Assembly: GCF_001661595.2 (NCBI RefSeq)
Contig: NZ_LYPF02000017.1
Span: 1 to 64,000, forward strand
Direction: 5' to 3'
Source of the DNA: Crocinitomix algicola
GTDB taxonomy: Bacteria > Bacteroidota > Bacteroidia > Flavobacteriales_D > Crocinitomicaceae
DNA length: 64,000 nt
Under the pieces are notes generated by a model that worked only from the letters and a program-made list of their open reading frames with translations, made no database searches and was not told the DNA's origin. A program made the translations under genes and the position numbers. This document shows positions 52,721 through 62,369 of the stretch, in pieces (position 1 is the first letter of the stretch; the number at the start of each line of letters is the position of its first letter).

Positions 52721-55024
52721 ATGCACAAAATCAGTCGCGATAAGTTTATTTATCTAACATTTCTTGCAGCCTCAGCGGTTTTATTCTTTTTTTATTCGAC
52801 CGTTCTTCTTGCGCCTAATGACTTTTTATTTGATGATGGCGGCGACGGCATAAAGAATTATTACACCTATCTCTATCATGCAAAATACGGTGAAAATTTT
52901 ACCGAATTTACGGGGATGAATTATCCATATTTTGAACATATCGTATATACCGATGCTCACCCTTTTTTATCTTGGACAATTCATCTTTTAGGGTTAGAAA
53001 ATTATGGGATTGGCATTATGAATATACTGATGCTTCTTTCTTATCCAATAGGTGCTATTTTTCTTTTTAAACTATTGCGTCATTTTGGTGTTTCAAATTG
53101 GTGGAGTTTAGGAGCTGCTGTGACCATTATATTTCTCAGCCCCCAAGTGTACAGAATGCTTGGACATTACTCAATGGCCTATGTGTTTGCGGTACCTATT
53201 ATGTGGTGGCTATTGGTTAAATGTCAAACCATAAAAAAATTTAATTATTGGAATTTTATAATTGCGGGTTACATTCTCATCTTCTTTTTCACACACCCCT
53301 ACCTTGGTATGATTTTAACCTCTTTTGGATTTGCATACTGGATTGTGCGTGCCATCATCAATCGAAATGAGATTAAATCCTCTCTATTAAAAATTTTAGC
53401 ACAAGCAATTTTACCAATTGTTTTGTTTCAAGGTTTGGTATTTCTGACTGACACTCATGAAAATAGATTGTCAAATCCAGCTGGTTTTTTTGACTATTAT
53501 GCCAGTTGGAAATCCTTATTAGTTGCTCATGATGGCCCTTTAGCTCATTTGGCTATACGTATGAAAATTAATATTGGGAACTGGGAATCTTGGTCATATA
53601 TTGGTTTTTCTACTATTATTTTTCTGATAGTGATTGGTGTGTATCAATTTAAAAATCGAAAAGAGTTCAACCTAAAAGCTGTTATAGCGAACGAAATTAT
53701 AATTTATTTAATTGCGGCTTATTTAATCTTAATGTTTGCTTTTTGTTTTCCATTAAAGTTTGATTGGATGAGATGGGTGACAGATTTGTTTGGCCCGTTG
53801 AAGCAGTTTCGCGTACTTGGCCGTTTTACATGGATTTTTTACTATGTCATTACGATTTCTGCTGTAGTTGGATTATATAGGCTCAGTCTTAAACACAAAA
53901 GAATAAACCTACTATTCATCCTTGGGTTAATTTTTACAACCTTAGAGTTTGCCCCAGTTCACTCAATGCTCTCTCGCGATATTATCCGCGGTAAAAATGC
54001 TTTCAAAACTGAATATGTAGCACCCGAATTAAAGGAGGTTATTGATTACGTCGAGGCGGCCAAATTTGATGCAATTATCTTTTTACCTTTTCAACACATG
54101 TCAAGTGAAAATATTATGTTATTGGGCGATGAAGAGGCCAATAAAGATGCATTTCTTTTAAGCTATCACACAGGTATTCCGCTTTTAAACTCTGTGTCTT
54201 CACGGATGTCTCTTACAGAATCCATTGATTTTAACAATTATTTTTCACCTGGTTTTATGGAAAAGATGTTGACCTATGACCTTCCAAAAGATGCAAAAAT
54301 CGGTATTGTTAAACGCAATGGTGTACTCGATCCTCAAGAAATGAAAATGATCTGGGAAATGACCGATTTATACGAAAACGATCAATATCTCATCGTAGAT
54401 TTTGACCAAAACCATTGGAATAGTCCACGCCGTTTTAATGAAATAGTAGAAAAAAATAAAAATGCAACAATACAGTTAAAAGAAGAATGGAGAAGTGACA
54501 CATCGGACGTCTGGTTTTACACCGCCAACTATGACACCTGCAGTCCTCCGCCAAGTGAGTACCCATCATTCTATGGACAAAGTTCTTACTACGGTAAAAA
54601 GAATGGGTGGAACAGTATACTTACCTTAAACTCACATCAAATTCAACCCGGTAATTATGTGGTTCGTTTTTGGTATGACTTATTGGTCGATAGGCCTGAT
54701 GTTTCGGCAGTTGTACAAGAAACACAAAATGACACCACCGTATGGCTGAATAATTTCCTGGTCTCGCAATCAACGGTTATTGTGGATAAATGGTGCATGG
54801 TTGAATTAGAATTTGAAGTTTCTGACAAAATGCAGACTTTGGATATTTTACTTACTGGTAATGGAAATATGCAGCCCTTTCATATTGATGAATTAATGAT
54901 AAAAGAAAGTCCTGGTCCAGCTATTTTCAAAACAGTTAGGCGTGATAAAAGGGAGTTTATAGTTTACGACAACTACTGGATAGACGCCAATTCCTTCAAA
55001 TCACAAGAATCAAGAGCGAAATAA
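52721..55024 (+). CDS. GT-C-like polytopic membrane protein with C-terminal beta domain
   Basis: A 767-residue protein with about eleven membrane segments in residues 10-420 and a large extracytoplasmic C-terminal part. An acidic motif directly after the first helix (FDDGGDGIKNYY, D38, D39, D42) is in the position where lipid-linked-sugar glycosyltransferases (GT-C) have catalytic Asp residues. The soluble part has a mixed alpha/beta segment (about 430-560), then a jelly-roll-like segment (about 590-730) that could bind glycan. I expect a role in extracellular polysaccharide or protein glycosylation, but the enzyme class is not certain. It is convergent with a GT2 gene and overlaps it by 15 bases. 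Confidence 0.72.
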   Translation: MHKISRDKFIYLTFLAASAVLFFFYSTVLLAPNDFLFDDGGDGIKNYYTYLYHAKYGENFTEFTGMNYPYFEHIVYTDAHPFLSWTIHLLGLENYGIGIMNILMLLSYPIGAIFLFKLLRHFGVSNWWSLGAAVTIIFLSPQVYRMLGHYSMAYVFAVPIMWWLLVKCQTIKKFNYWNFIIAGYILIFFFTHPYLGMILTSFGFAYWIVRAIINRNEIKSSLLKILAQAILPIVLFQGLVFLTDTHENRLSNPAGFFDYYASWKSLLVAHDGPLAHLAIRMKINIGNWESWSYIGFSTIIFLIVIGVYQFKNRKEFNLKAVIANEIIIYLIAAYLILMFAFCFPLKFDWMRWVTDLFGPLKQFRVLGRFTWIFYYVITISAVVGLYRLSLKHKRINLLFILGLIFTTLEFAPVHSMLSRDIIRGKNAFKTEYVAPELKEVIDYVEAAKFDAIIFLPFQHMSSENIMLLGDEEANKDAFLLSYHTGIPLLNSVSSRMSLTESIDFNNYFSPGFMEKMLTYDLPKDAKIGIVKRNGVLDPQEMKMIWEMTDLYENDQYLIVDFDQNHWNSPRRFNEIVEKNKNATIQLKEEWRSDTSDVWFYTANYDTCSPPPSEYPSFYGQSSYYGKKNGWNSILTLNSHQIQPGNYVVRFWYDLLVDRPDVSAVVQETQNDTTVWLNNFLVSQSTVIVDKWCMVELEFEVSDKMQTLDILLTGNGNMQPFHIDELMIKESPGPAIFKTVRRDKREFIVYDNYWIDANSFKSQESRAK

Positions 55025-55801
55025 AACGCGAAAAAAGTTAACCGATTCTCGTGCCAATATTTTCAGATTCACTTTACTAAATACCACACCAGGTTTCAAT
55101 TCGACTTTCGCCGTTGCAATAGACACTTTTTGTTTAGCTGCTAATTTTATGAATTCAAGATCAAACAGAAAACGATCGATTTCAGTTTGCATGAAAATCT
55201 TTGCTCCTCGTTGGTTAAATCCTTTAATACCACATTGCGTATCATCAGTAGGCAGGTTTAAAAAAGACTTAAGTGTCCATCTCAAAAATTTGGAAATTAC
55301 TTTCCTTAAAAAAGGTGTATTCTGATAATAACCTGCACCACGGTGTCCGGGCACAACATCATGACCTAACTGTAATTTCTGATAAACTTTAATAAAGCTA
55401 TCTTGCGTGTATGGAAAATCAATGTCGGTATAGATTATATATGAATTTTCCGTAGACTTTACCCCTTCCCTTAATGCGAAACCCTTCCCTCTATTGTTTT
55501 CATATGTGATGATTTTAATCGTAGGTATTTCTTTATTGAGAATCATCAAGTCATCTTTCGTTACATTTTTGGTGGATCCGTCATTAACTAAAATAATTTC
55601 AATTTCGTGCGCTACAGAGCGTTGTAAATTACGATAAGAGTCAATAATGGTTCTTGTCCAATCACCTGTAGGATTATAACAGGGCAGTATTAATGCTATT
55701 TTATCTGTAGGATTGATGCTTAAAAAAATCGTTTTAAAAACAAAAGTGCAATTTAAGGTAAATTCTGTGAATTCAATCAAAAATACAATCAGATAAAACA
55801 A
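55010..55801 (-). CDS. Family 2 glycosyltransferase (DPM-like)
   Basis: A 263-residue GT-A glycosyltransferase. The nucleotide-sugar fold begins at KIALILPCYNPTGDW. The D-x-D-like motif occurs in YIIYTDIDFPYTQDSF (TDID), and TQCGIKGFNQRGAKIF matches the acceptor-site block of dolichol-phosphate-mannose-synthase-like enzymes. It probably transfers a sugar to a lipid phosphate that a GT-C enzyme then uses; the neighbouring GT-C-like protein fits this. The start is unclear: no ATG precedes the GT domain, and TTG codons at 55801 and 55780 are the candidates. Confidence 0.88.
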   Translation of the reverse strand: MFYLIVFLIEFTEFTLNCTFVFKTIFLSINPTDKIALILPCYNPTGDWTRTIIDSYRNLQRSVAHEIEIILVNDGSTKNVTKDDLMILNKEIPTIKIITYENNRGKGFALREGVKSTENSYIIYTDIDFPYTQDSFIKVYQKLQLGHDVVPGHRGAGYYQNTPFLRKVISKFLRWTLKSFLNLPTDDTQCGIKGFNQRGAKIFMQTEIDRFLFDLEFIKLAAKQKVSIATAKVELKPGVVFSKVNLKILARESVNFFRVLFRS

Positions 55802-55878
55802 GCCGATTGAAAACAGTATTCATTTTAACTTCCAAAATATTTATTGCATTTTTGTGCTACTAAATTTACAATAAAACT

Positions 55879-56493
55879 ATGGTTCGATATATTGTTGGTA
55901 TCACTGGAGGAAGTGGTGTTGGTAAAACGACGTTAATCAATCAATTGTATGAAGAATTTGACGGGCGAGTATCTACTTTATCCCTCGACAATTATTATTT
56001 CCCAATTGAACAACAAGCAAAAGATGAAAATGGCATTGTTAATTTTGATCTGCCAACTGCTTTAGATGCCAAACAACTAGAACGTGATATTCACCATATA
56101 AAATCAGGTAAAACCTTACGCCAAAAAGTTTATGGTTTCAACAATCCTGCTAATGAACAAGAGTTTCAAGAGATTTATCCGAATGAATTATTAATCGTTG
56201 AAGGTTTGTATGTGATGTATTATCCTTTTATGCGAGAATTGCTGGATTATTCTGTTTATTTAACTGTTGATAAAAAGTTACAGTTAGAAAGAAGATTAAA
56301 AAGGGATATGGAAGAGCGAAACTATAAAAAAGAGGATATAATTTATCAATGGGAGAATCATGTAATACCATCTTATGCGAATCATGTTGAGCCTTTTAAA
56401 GATAAATCAGACTTGATTATTACTAACAACCAAAAATTTGACGATAATATTCATATCTTAATGGCTAAAATACATGAAAAATTAGACCTATAG
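55879..56493 (+). CDS. udk: Uridine kinase-like P-loop kinase
   Basis: A 204-residue cytosolic kinase of the uridine kinase/phosphoribulokinase superfamily that would phosphorylate uridine or cytidine with ATP or GTP. The P-loop is GGSGVGKT (10-17). The substrate region STLSLDNYYFP and the lid segment ERRLKRDMEERNYKKEDI match Udk. LIVEGLYVMYYPFMREL corresponds to the typical Walker-B-side helix. Paralogues with other nucleoside substrates exist, so the symbol is moderate. The giant histidine kinase gene follows after 30 bases. Confidence 0.87.
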   Translation: MVRYIVGITGGSGVGKTTLINQLYEEFDGRVSTLSLDNYYFPIEQQAKDENGIVNFDLPTALDAKQLERDIHHIKSGKTLRQKVYGFNNPANEQEFQEIYPNELLIVEGLYVMYYPFMRELLDYSVYLTVDKKLQLERRLKRDMEERNYKKEDIIYQWENHVIPSYANHVEPFKDKSDLIITNNQKFDDNIHILMAKIHEKLDL

Positions 56494-56523
56494 AAAGGGT
56501 ATAATTCTTGTTGAGAAAAGATA

Positions 56524-59500
56524 ATGAATTTGAAAACAAAAAGGCGCTTTATTTGGACAGCTGGAATAGGATTTCTATTCTGGATTTTAGGCTCCTATTT
56601 GTTTCATTATCATCTTAACGTCAACATAGGAGAAGGTGGGATTTCAGATTTCGAAGCTGCTTATCAGGAGAAATCTACCGAATTATATAAAGAGTTGAAT
56701 CAATTTTCATCTCGATTTCCTTCACAAAAAACTGTAGACGCTCGATTTGCACTTGCGCAAAAACTCGAAAAAGAGACGGGATTTTCATTTTACTCGTTCA
56801 ATGGGGATACCCTCGATTTATGGTCCAGCAATCGAATAGCTGTTCCACACCCCAGTGACTCTTATTGGGAGCATAACGAGATCGTTCTCCTCCAAAATGG
56901 TTGGTATAAATTAGCCACTTACAGAGACGAAGAACGACTATTCGTTGCTGCTTTTTTGGTTAAAAATGAATATTACTATGAAAATGAAGATTTGGTAAAT
57001 GAGTTCTCTCCAGAACTAGCACCAAACCTCAGTGGCGATATTTCATTTTCCGAAAAAGGATTTCCGGTTCACAACATAAACGGAGAACATATTTTTTCAA
57101 TTATTCCAAGTGATGAAACAGAAAAAAATCTCACATTAGAATTAATCGTCTTTAGCTTGTATTTGGTTGGATTTCTTATTCTTCTTCAACTATTAATCAA
57201 CGCTTTTCAACGTCTATTAATTACAAAACCAATTTTATTAATTCTATTTCCTCTTGGGATAGTCTTATTGCGCTATTTGTGGTTAACCTCCGAATTCACA
57301 GGCTTATTTTCTGATTTCGAATTATTTAACCCTGAGCTATTCGCCTCCTCCAACCTTGCACCTTCTTTGGGAGACTTGATTATCAATATTTCCATCTTTT
57401 ATTTTATCGTTCATTTTTTACTAAAGCGCACAAGAAATTGGTTTGCTACTGGAAACCTTAAATTGAAACTCGTTGTATTTGTCGTTCCTCTTTTTCTCTC
57501 CAGTTTTTACATCGCTTTCCAAATCAATGAAATTATCCACTCCCTAGTCTACAACTCTAAAATTCCCTTTGATTTAGAGCGCCTTTTTGATCTGAACCAA
57601 TACACTTTTGTGAGTATTGCATTAATAGGTGCGAGTTTCTATGCCTATTTTAAACTGGTTCAATACATTATTATTCAATTAAAAGCCAGCAAATTTGAAT
57701 GGAATAAATTGGCCTTTATGTGGGTAATATCCTCGGGCGTTTATATTGTAACCGATCAATATTATTTCGATCAAAGTTTGCTCACCTCTCTTTGGCCAAT
57801 ATTTTTGAGTGGTTCGTTATTATGGTTTCATTTTACCGAGAGTGATTATAAATTTGCGCATGTAATCAGCATGCTTGCTTTTATTGCATTTTATGCCTCT
57901 TATATTTTGCAAGGTTACAGCGCCGATAAAGAAAGGGAAATTCGAAAATTTCAAGCCGACAAAATTGCTAAAGACCGGGATCCTTTGACTGAAATTGATT
58001 TTGCAGAATTAGCAAAAAAAATGGAAGCTGATGAATTTTTAGCTCCCTATTTTATTGGTAATTTTGACCACTCTATATTCAGTGAAACTATAGAAGAGCG
58101 GTATTTCGATCGGTTAAAGGATAAATTTCAATTTAAGTTTTTCCTATTCGATTCGAATGAAAAGTTGCTATATGACCCTCGTAATTATGACTTAAAATCT
58201 TTTGAGCGCTTTGAAGAAATCATCAAGACTTCAGGAATTTCAACGGCAGCTTCGCCCGATTTGTATTTTATAAACAACTACACTGATAAACTCAATTACC
58301 TATCAAAAATAGATATCATACATAAAGATTCATTGTATGGTCATTTATTCACAGAATTTCGTTCCACAAAATTTCCAGATGAAATAGGTTTACCATCCCT
58401 ACTACTAGACGATAGAACCGCAAACATCAATCACTTAAAAAACTACTCCATTGCAAAATATGTGAACAATAACCTTGTCACGCGGCGTGGTGATTATAAT
58501 TATCCAACTTCCGCATTTTATTGGGTGAACAAGGTTGGAACGTTTACTGAAAAAGGAAATTACAATCATTTTGTTTACTTGAGTGAGGAAGGTGATTACA
58601 CGGTTGTATCGAAAGAATCTTCTACGGGAATAGCCTTGTTTACTTCTTTCTCCTACCTCCTTATAATATTTGGCGTATTGCTTTTAATCCCTTTAATTTA
58701 CGTACAACTCCAACGAAAGGTCAATTTTAACAATATCAAACTTAATGTAAAAATTCAGGCTGTATTAATTAGTCTCATCTTTATAACACTTGTCGCATTT
58801 GCTGTTGGTGCTGGGGCCTATGTTGCAGATATCAACCTAGAAACCAATAAAGATTTATTAAAAGAGAAAATTGGCGCCGTAAAAATTGAAATTGAAGATC
58901 GATTAAAACAAGAAGAGGAGGTAGACGAAACCGAAGCAGAATATTTAGAATTCTTGCTAACAAAATTCTCCCGTGTGTTTGTAACGGACATCAACATCTT
59001 TGATCATAAGGGTGATCTTCTCGCTTCAAGTCAACCAAAAATATATTCTCAGGGCTTAGTATCAAAGAAAATGAATACGTCAGCATATCGCGGAATTTAT
59101 TTAAATAATCAAAGTGAGTATATCCACAAAGAAAGAATCGGTAAACTGGAATATTTATCTGGATATCGTCCGATATATAATGACCAAGGGAACTTTTTGG
59201 CATTTTTAAATGTTCAATACATTTCTCGACAACAAGAAATGGAAAATCAAATCTCGGGGTTTCTTTTGGCTATTATTAATATAATGGTATTCATGTTGGC
59301 CTTTTCAACGATACTTTCTATTACAGTTTCCAATCGATTAATTCGACCTTTAAAATATATTCAAGAAAGCATTAAAAACGTACAAATTGGGTCTGGATCT
59401 CAGTCTATTGCTTATCATAGAACCGATGAAATTGGTGATTTAGTGAAAGAATATAATAAAAAAGTGGACGAACTACAGAAAAATGCAGAGATGTTAGCGA

Positions 59501-60183
59501 AAAGTGAACGTGAAAGCGCTTGGCGTGAGATGGCTAAACAAGTGGCGCATGAAATAAAAAATCCATTAACGCCGATGAAACTATCCATTCAACATTTATC
59601 GCGTTCGGTTCAATTAGCGAATGAAGAATCAGAAGAGAAATTACAGCGGGTCACAAAATCTTTAATCGAACAAATTGATGCATTAACCACGATTGCTAAC
59701 GAATTTTCGAACTTCGCAAAAATGCCAAAGCCAAGTGAAACAGAAGTGGATTTGACCGAAATTCTACAGAGCACAATCTCCGTATTTGCTGAATATGATC
59801 AGCATCAAATTAACCTTCATATTGAGCCAAAAACGCCAACCTTAGTTTGGGCAGATAAAGATTTATTATTGCGTGTTTTTAATAACCTCACAAAAAACGC
59901 CATTCAAGCTATTCCTGTAGGTGAACAAGGCCTTATTTCGGTCACACTAACCGAATCCGAAAACTATTACAAAATTGAAGTTAAGGATAATGGAGTAGGA
60001 ATTAAACAAACCGAAAAAGAACGTATTTTTGTTCCCTATTTCACGACTAAATCTAAAGGTACTGGTTTAGGGTTAGCAATGTCAAAACAAATTGTTGAAA
60101 GTATGCAGGGAAAAATTTGGTTTGAATCAGAAATAAACGTTGGAACATCATTTTTCATTAACTTCCCAAAATTAAATCATTAA
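56524..60183 (+). CDS. Large NtrY-like membrane sensor histidine kinase
   Basis: A 1219-residue histidine kinase. The N-terminus is a signal-anchor (about 11-28) with an extracytoplasmic domain of about 180 residues. Then come five to seven membrane segments (about 213-470), a second extracytoplasmic region (about 480-700), another membrane pair around 705-770, and a dCache/PAS-like loop up to 920. A HAMP domain lies near 945-995 (RLIRPLKYIQESIKNV). The H box is QVAHEIKNPLTPMKL with phospho-acceptor H1009, the N box begins at N1120 (NNLTKNAIQAIP), and glycine boxes GVGI and GTGLGLAMSK follow. No response regulator is adjacent. NtrY-type kinases act on nitrogen or envelope signals; the signal here is unknown. 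The antiporter gene follows one base after the stop. Confidence 0.93.
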   Translation: MNLKTKRRFIWTAGIGFLFWILGSYLFHYHLNVNIGEGGISDFEAAYQEKSTELYKELNQFSSRFPSQKTVDARFALAQKLEKETGFSFYSFNGDTLDLWSSNRIAVPHPSDSYWEHNEIVLLQNGWYKLATYRDEERLFVAAFLVKNEYYYENEDLVNEFSPELAPNLSGDISFSEKGFPVHNINGEHIFSIIPSDETEKNLTLELIVFSLYLVGFLILLQLLINAFQRLLITKPILLILFPLGIVLLRYLWLTSEFTGLFSDFELFNPELFASSNLAPSLGDLIINISIFYFIVHFLLKRTRNWFATGNLKLKLVVFVVPLFLSSFYIAFQINEIIHSLVYNSKIPFDLERLFDLNQYTFVSIALIGASFYAYFKLVQYIIIQLKASKFEWNKLAFMWVISSGVYIVTDQYYFDQSLLTSLWPIFLSGSLLWFHFTESDYKFAHVISMLAFIAFYASYILQGYSADKEREIRKFQADKIAKDRDPLTEIDFAELAKKMEADEFLAPYFIGNFDHSIFSETIEERYFDRLKDKFQFKFFLFDSNEKLLYDPRNYDLKSFERFEEIIKTSGISTAASPDLYFINNYTDKLNYLSKIDIIHKDSLYGHLFTEFRSTKFPDEIGLPSLLLDDRTANINHLKNYSIAKYVNNNLVTRRGDYNYPTSAFYWVNKVGTFTEKGNYNHFVYLSEEGDYTVVSKESSTGIALFTSFSYLLIIFGVLLLIPLIYVQLQRKVNFNNIKLNVKIQAVLISLIFITLVAFAVGAGAYVADINLETNKDLLKEKIGAVKIEIEDRLKQEEEVDETEAEYLEFLLTKFSRVFVTDINIFDHKGDLLASSQPKIYSQGLVSKKMNTSAYRGIYLNNQSEYIHKERIGKLEYLSGYRPIYNDQGNFLAFLNVQYISRQQEMENQISGFLLAIINIMVFMLAFSTILSITVSNRLIRPLKYIQESIKNVQIGSGSQSIAYHRTDEIGDLVKEYNKKVDELQKNAEMLAKSERESAWREMAKQVAHEIKNPLTPMKLSIQHLSRSVQLANEESEEKLQRVTKSLIEQIDALTTIANEFSNFAKMPKPSETEVDLTEILQSTISVFAEYDQHQINLHIEPKTPTLVWADKDLLLRVFNNLTKNAIQAIPVGEQGLISVTLTESENYYKIEVKDNGVGIKQTEKERIFVPYFTTKSKGTGLGLAMSKQIVESMQGKIWFESEINVGTSFFINFPKLNH

Positions 60184-60184
60184 C

Positions 60185-61525
60185 ATGGAAACGTACACCC
60201 TAATTATAGGCATATCACTGGTCATTATTATTTCTTTTTTCTTCAATATTTTTGCTAAAAAAACAAATATTCCTAGTGTTTTAATGCTCATAGGTTTGGG
60301 AATTTTGATTAAAGAATTTTTACCTGGAAAATACAATACTGAGGATGTAGCCTCATTAAGTACACTAGAAATCATTGGAAATGTAGGATTAGTGATGATT
60401 GTGTTAGAAGCAGCACTCGATCTGAAGCTTACGCGTGAAAAAAAGAGTTTAATTATTAATTCTTTTATTGTGGCTTTAACTGCTTTAGTCATTTCCTCAT
60501 TGGCGATAGCCTCCATTATTTATTATTTTATTCCTGCTCCCGAAATGATCGATCCAAATGGTTGGAATTACTTTTACAAATGTATGATTTACGCCATTCC
60601 ATTATCTATCATGAGTTCAGCGATAATCATTCCAAGCGTTGGCGGATTAACCGGAGTGAAGAAGGAGTTTATGGTTTATGAAAGTACTTTTTCAGATATT
60701 TTAGGTATTATGTTTTTCTACTTTATGTTAGGAGCCGACAAAGAAGCTAGTTTTCAAGCCGTCTCTTTAAATATTGGGATGAACATTGGTGTTACTCTCA
60801 TCGTTTCAATTTTATTGGCTTACGCTTTAGTTTTTATTTTTCAACGTCTCACTTCACAAGTCAAACTATTTTTGGTGATTTCTGTTCTTATGCTGATGTA
60901 TGCTTTAGGTAAAAAATTTCACTTATCTTCTTTATTAATCATTCTCGCTTTTGGTTTAGTTTTAAACAACACAGGCATTTTCTTTAGAGGAAAGGTGATG
61001 GGAAATTGGGTCAACGAAGAAAAAGTGAAGCCAATTTTACATGATTTTCATTTGTTAACATTAGAATCAGCTTTTGTTATTCGAACCTTCTTTTTTGTGA
61101 TTTTCGGAATGTTTATCACACTAAATTCCATTTTTGACCCTAATGTTGCGCTGATTAGCTTGGGAGTAATATTAACACTTTATATTGTTCGATTTATTAT
61201 TTTGAAAATTGTAGTTAGACGAGATATTACGCCTCAATTATATATTGCGCCTAGAGGCTTAATAACCATTTTATTATTTTTTGTAATTGGTGGACATCCA
61301 GAATTTGCAATTGAGGCTTTTGATGCTGGTATTTTATTATTTGTTATCCTAATTTCAAGTATCATTATGACCGTTGCGTTAATCACTTATCGCGGTGAAA
61401 ATGTTCGGGAAGTTTTATTAGGGCAATTGCCAAAAATTAAAGTCGATAAAAACAATGATGGAAAAGATGATCATCAGGAAACCATTGACAACAATGTTGA
61501 AAAGCAAGATTTTAATCAGTTTTAG
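60185..61525 (+). CDS. Cation/proton antiporter (CPA family) with EF-hand-like tail
   Basis: A 446-residue inner-membrane protein with about 12-13 membrane segments of the CPA monovalent cation/proton antiporter family. Helix 1 begins LIIGISLVIIISFFF; the unwound-helix regions lie near LVMIVLEAALDLKL and SDILGIMFFYFML, where the Asp residues suit ion binding. It probably exchanges Na+ or K+ for H+. The hydrophilic C-terminal tail contains a canonical EF-hand-type loop, DKNNDGKDDHQE (421-432), suggesting Ca2+ control. It starts one base after the histidine kinase stop, so the two are tightly co-transcribed. Its 3' end overlaps the convergent rhomboid gene by 14 bases. Confidence 0.9.
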   Translation: METYTLIIGISLVIIISFFFNIFAKKTNIPSVLMLIGLGILIKEFLPGKYNTEDVASLSTLEIIGNVGLVMIVLEAALDLKLTREKKSLIINSFIVALTALVISSLAIASIIYYFIPAPEMIDPNGWNYFYKCMIYAIPLSIMSSAIIIPSVGGLTGVKKEFMVYESTFSDILGIMFFYFMLGADKEASFQAVSLNIGMNIGVTLIVSILLAYALVFIFQRLTSQVKLFLVISVLMLMYALGKKFHLSSLLIILAFGLVLNNTGIFFRGKVMGNWVNEEKVKPILHDFHLLTLESAFVIRTFFFVIFGMFITLNSIFDPNVALISLGVILTLYIVRFIILKIVVRRDITPQLYIAPRGLITILLFFVIGGHPEFAIEAFDAGILLFVILISSIIMTVALITYRGENVREVLLGQLPKIKVDKNNDGKDDHQETIDNNVEKQDFNQF

Positions 61526-62336
61526 TATTTTTATCTGCCTTTTTCCCTGTTACTGATTTTGGGATAAATTGGTAAACTATTTTTGGTTGATGATGTTCTC
61601 CTAACGACTCTTCTTTATGGGGAGGTACAAAATCCTCTTTCCAATATTCTAGCTCTGGTTCAATTCCTAATTCCTCTTCAATTTCGTAGCGCATTTTTTT
61701 AGGTTGCGGTCCTTTTTGTTTAAAAATAACAGCCGCAATAATTCCGGCGAATAATCCAGACAAATGACCCTCCCAAGAAACACCTACTTTAATAGGGAAA
61801 ATACCCCAAATCATACTCCCATAAATGAAAATCACAAATAAAGAGATTGCGGCAACACGCATGTTTTTTCGAAAAAAACCACTGATTACGAGAAAAGAAG
61901 TCAAACCATAAATTACACCACTCATACCAATGTGATAATTTGGATTGCCCAAAACCCAGGTACCTATACCTGATAAGAAAAAGATTAATAAGTAGGTTTT
62001 AGTAGCGATTTGACGATAATGATAGAATAATAACCATGTTAGAATAAACGCCGGAAGCGAATTATTCAAAATGTGTCCGAAATCACGTGTGCTGTGTAAA
62101 AATGGAGAAGTGAAAATTCCTATTAATCCAGACCATTCACCTGGCCTGACACCATACTTGTACCAATTGAGGTCAAACGTATAATCCATTATAAAAACGA
62201 GCCACATTAACAGCACGATAGTAAACGAAATTGCAAATGATATACGTGTTACTTTTCGATTCATTAAAATAGGAATATCAAATACACTGCCCAAACCTAT
62301 CTTATGCCAAAAAGGCGTGAACGAATTAACTTTCAC
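61512..62336 (-). CDS. Rhomboid family intramembrane serine protease
   Basis: A 274-residue membrane protease with six predicted transmembrane helices. The oxyanion-side residues appear in HILNNS (H88, N92), the nucleophile is S139 in HIGMSGVIYGL (G-x-S-G) and the catalytic His is H191 in WEGHLSGLFAG. It would cleave transmembrane segments of membrane proteins. A charged cytoplasmic C-terminal tail of about 65 residues follows the last helix. A perfect -7 element is 34 bases upstream. Substrates are unknown; the gene is monocistronic. Confidence 0.93.
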   Translation of the reverse strand: MKVNSFTPFWHKIGLGSVFDIPILMNRKVTRISFAISFTIVLLMWLVFIMDYTFDLNWYKYGVRPGEWSGLIGIFTSPFLHSTRDFGHILNNSLPAFILTWLLFYHYRQIATKTYLLIFFLSGIGTWVLGNPNYHIGMSGVIYGLTSFLVISGFFRKNMRVAAISLFVIFIYGSMIWGIFPIKVGVSWEGHLSGLFAGIIAAVIFKQKGPQPKKMRYEIEEELGIEPELEYWKEDFVPPHKEESLGEHHQPKIVYQFIPKSVTGKKADKNTKTD

Positions 62337-62369
62337 GCCAAATATGGTAAAATCAATTGGTTAAAACGT

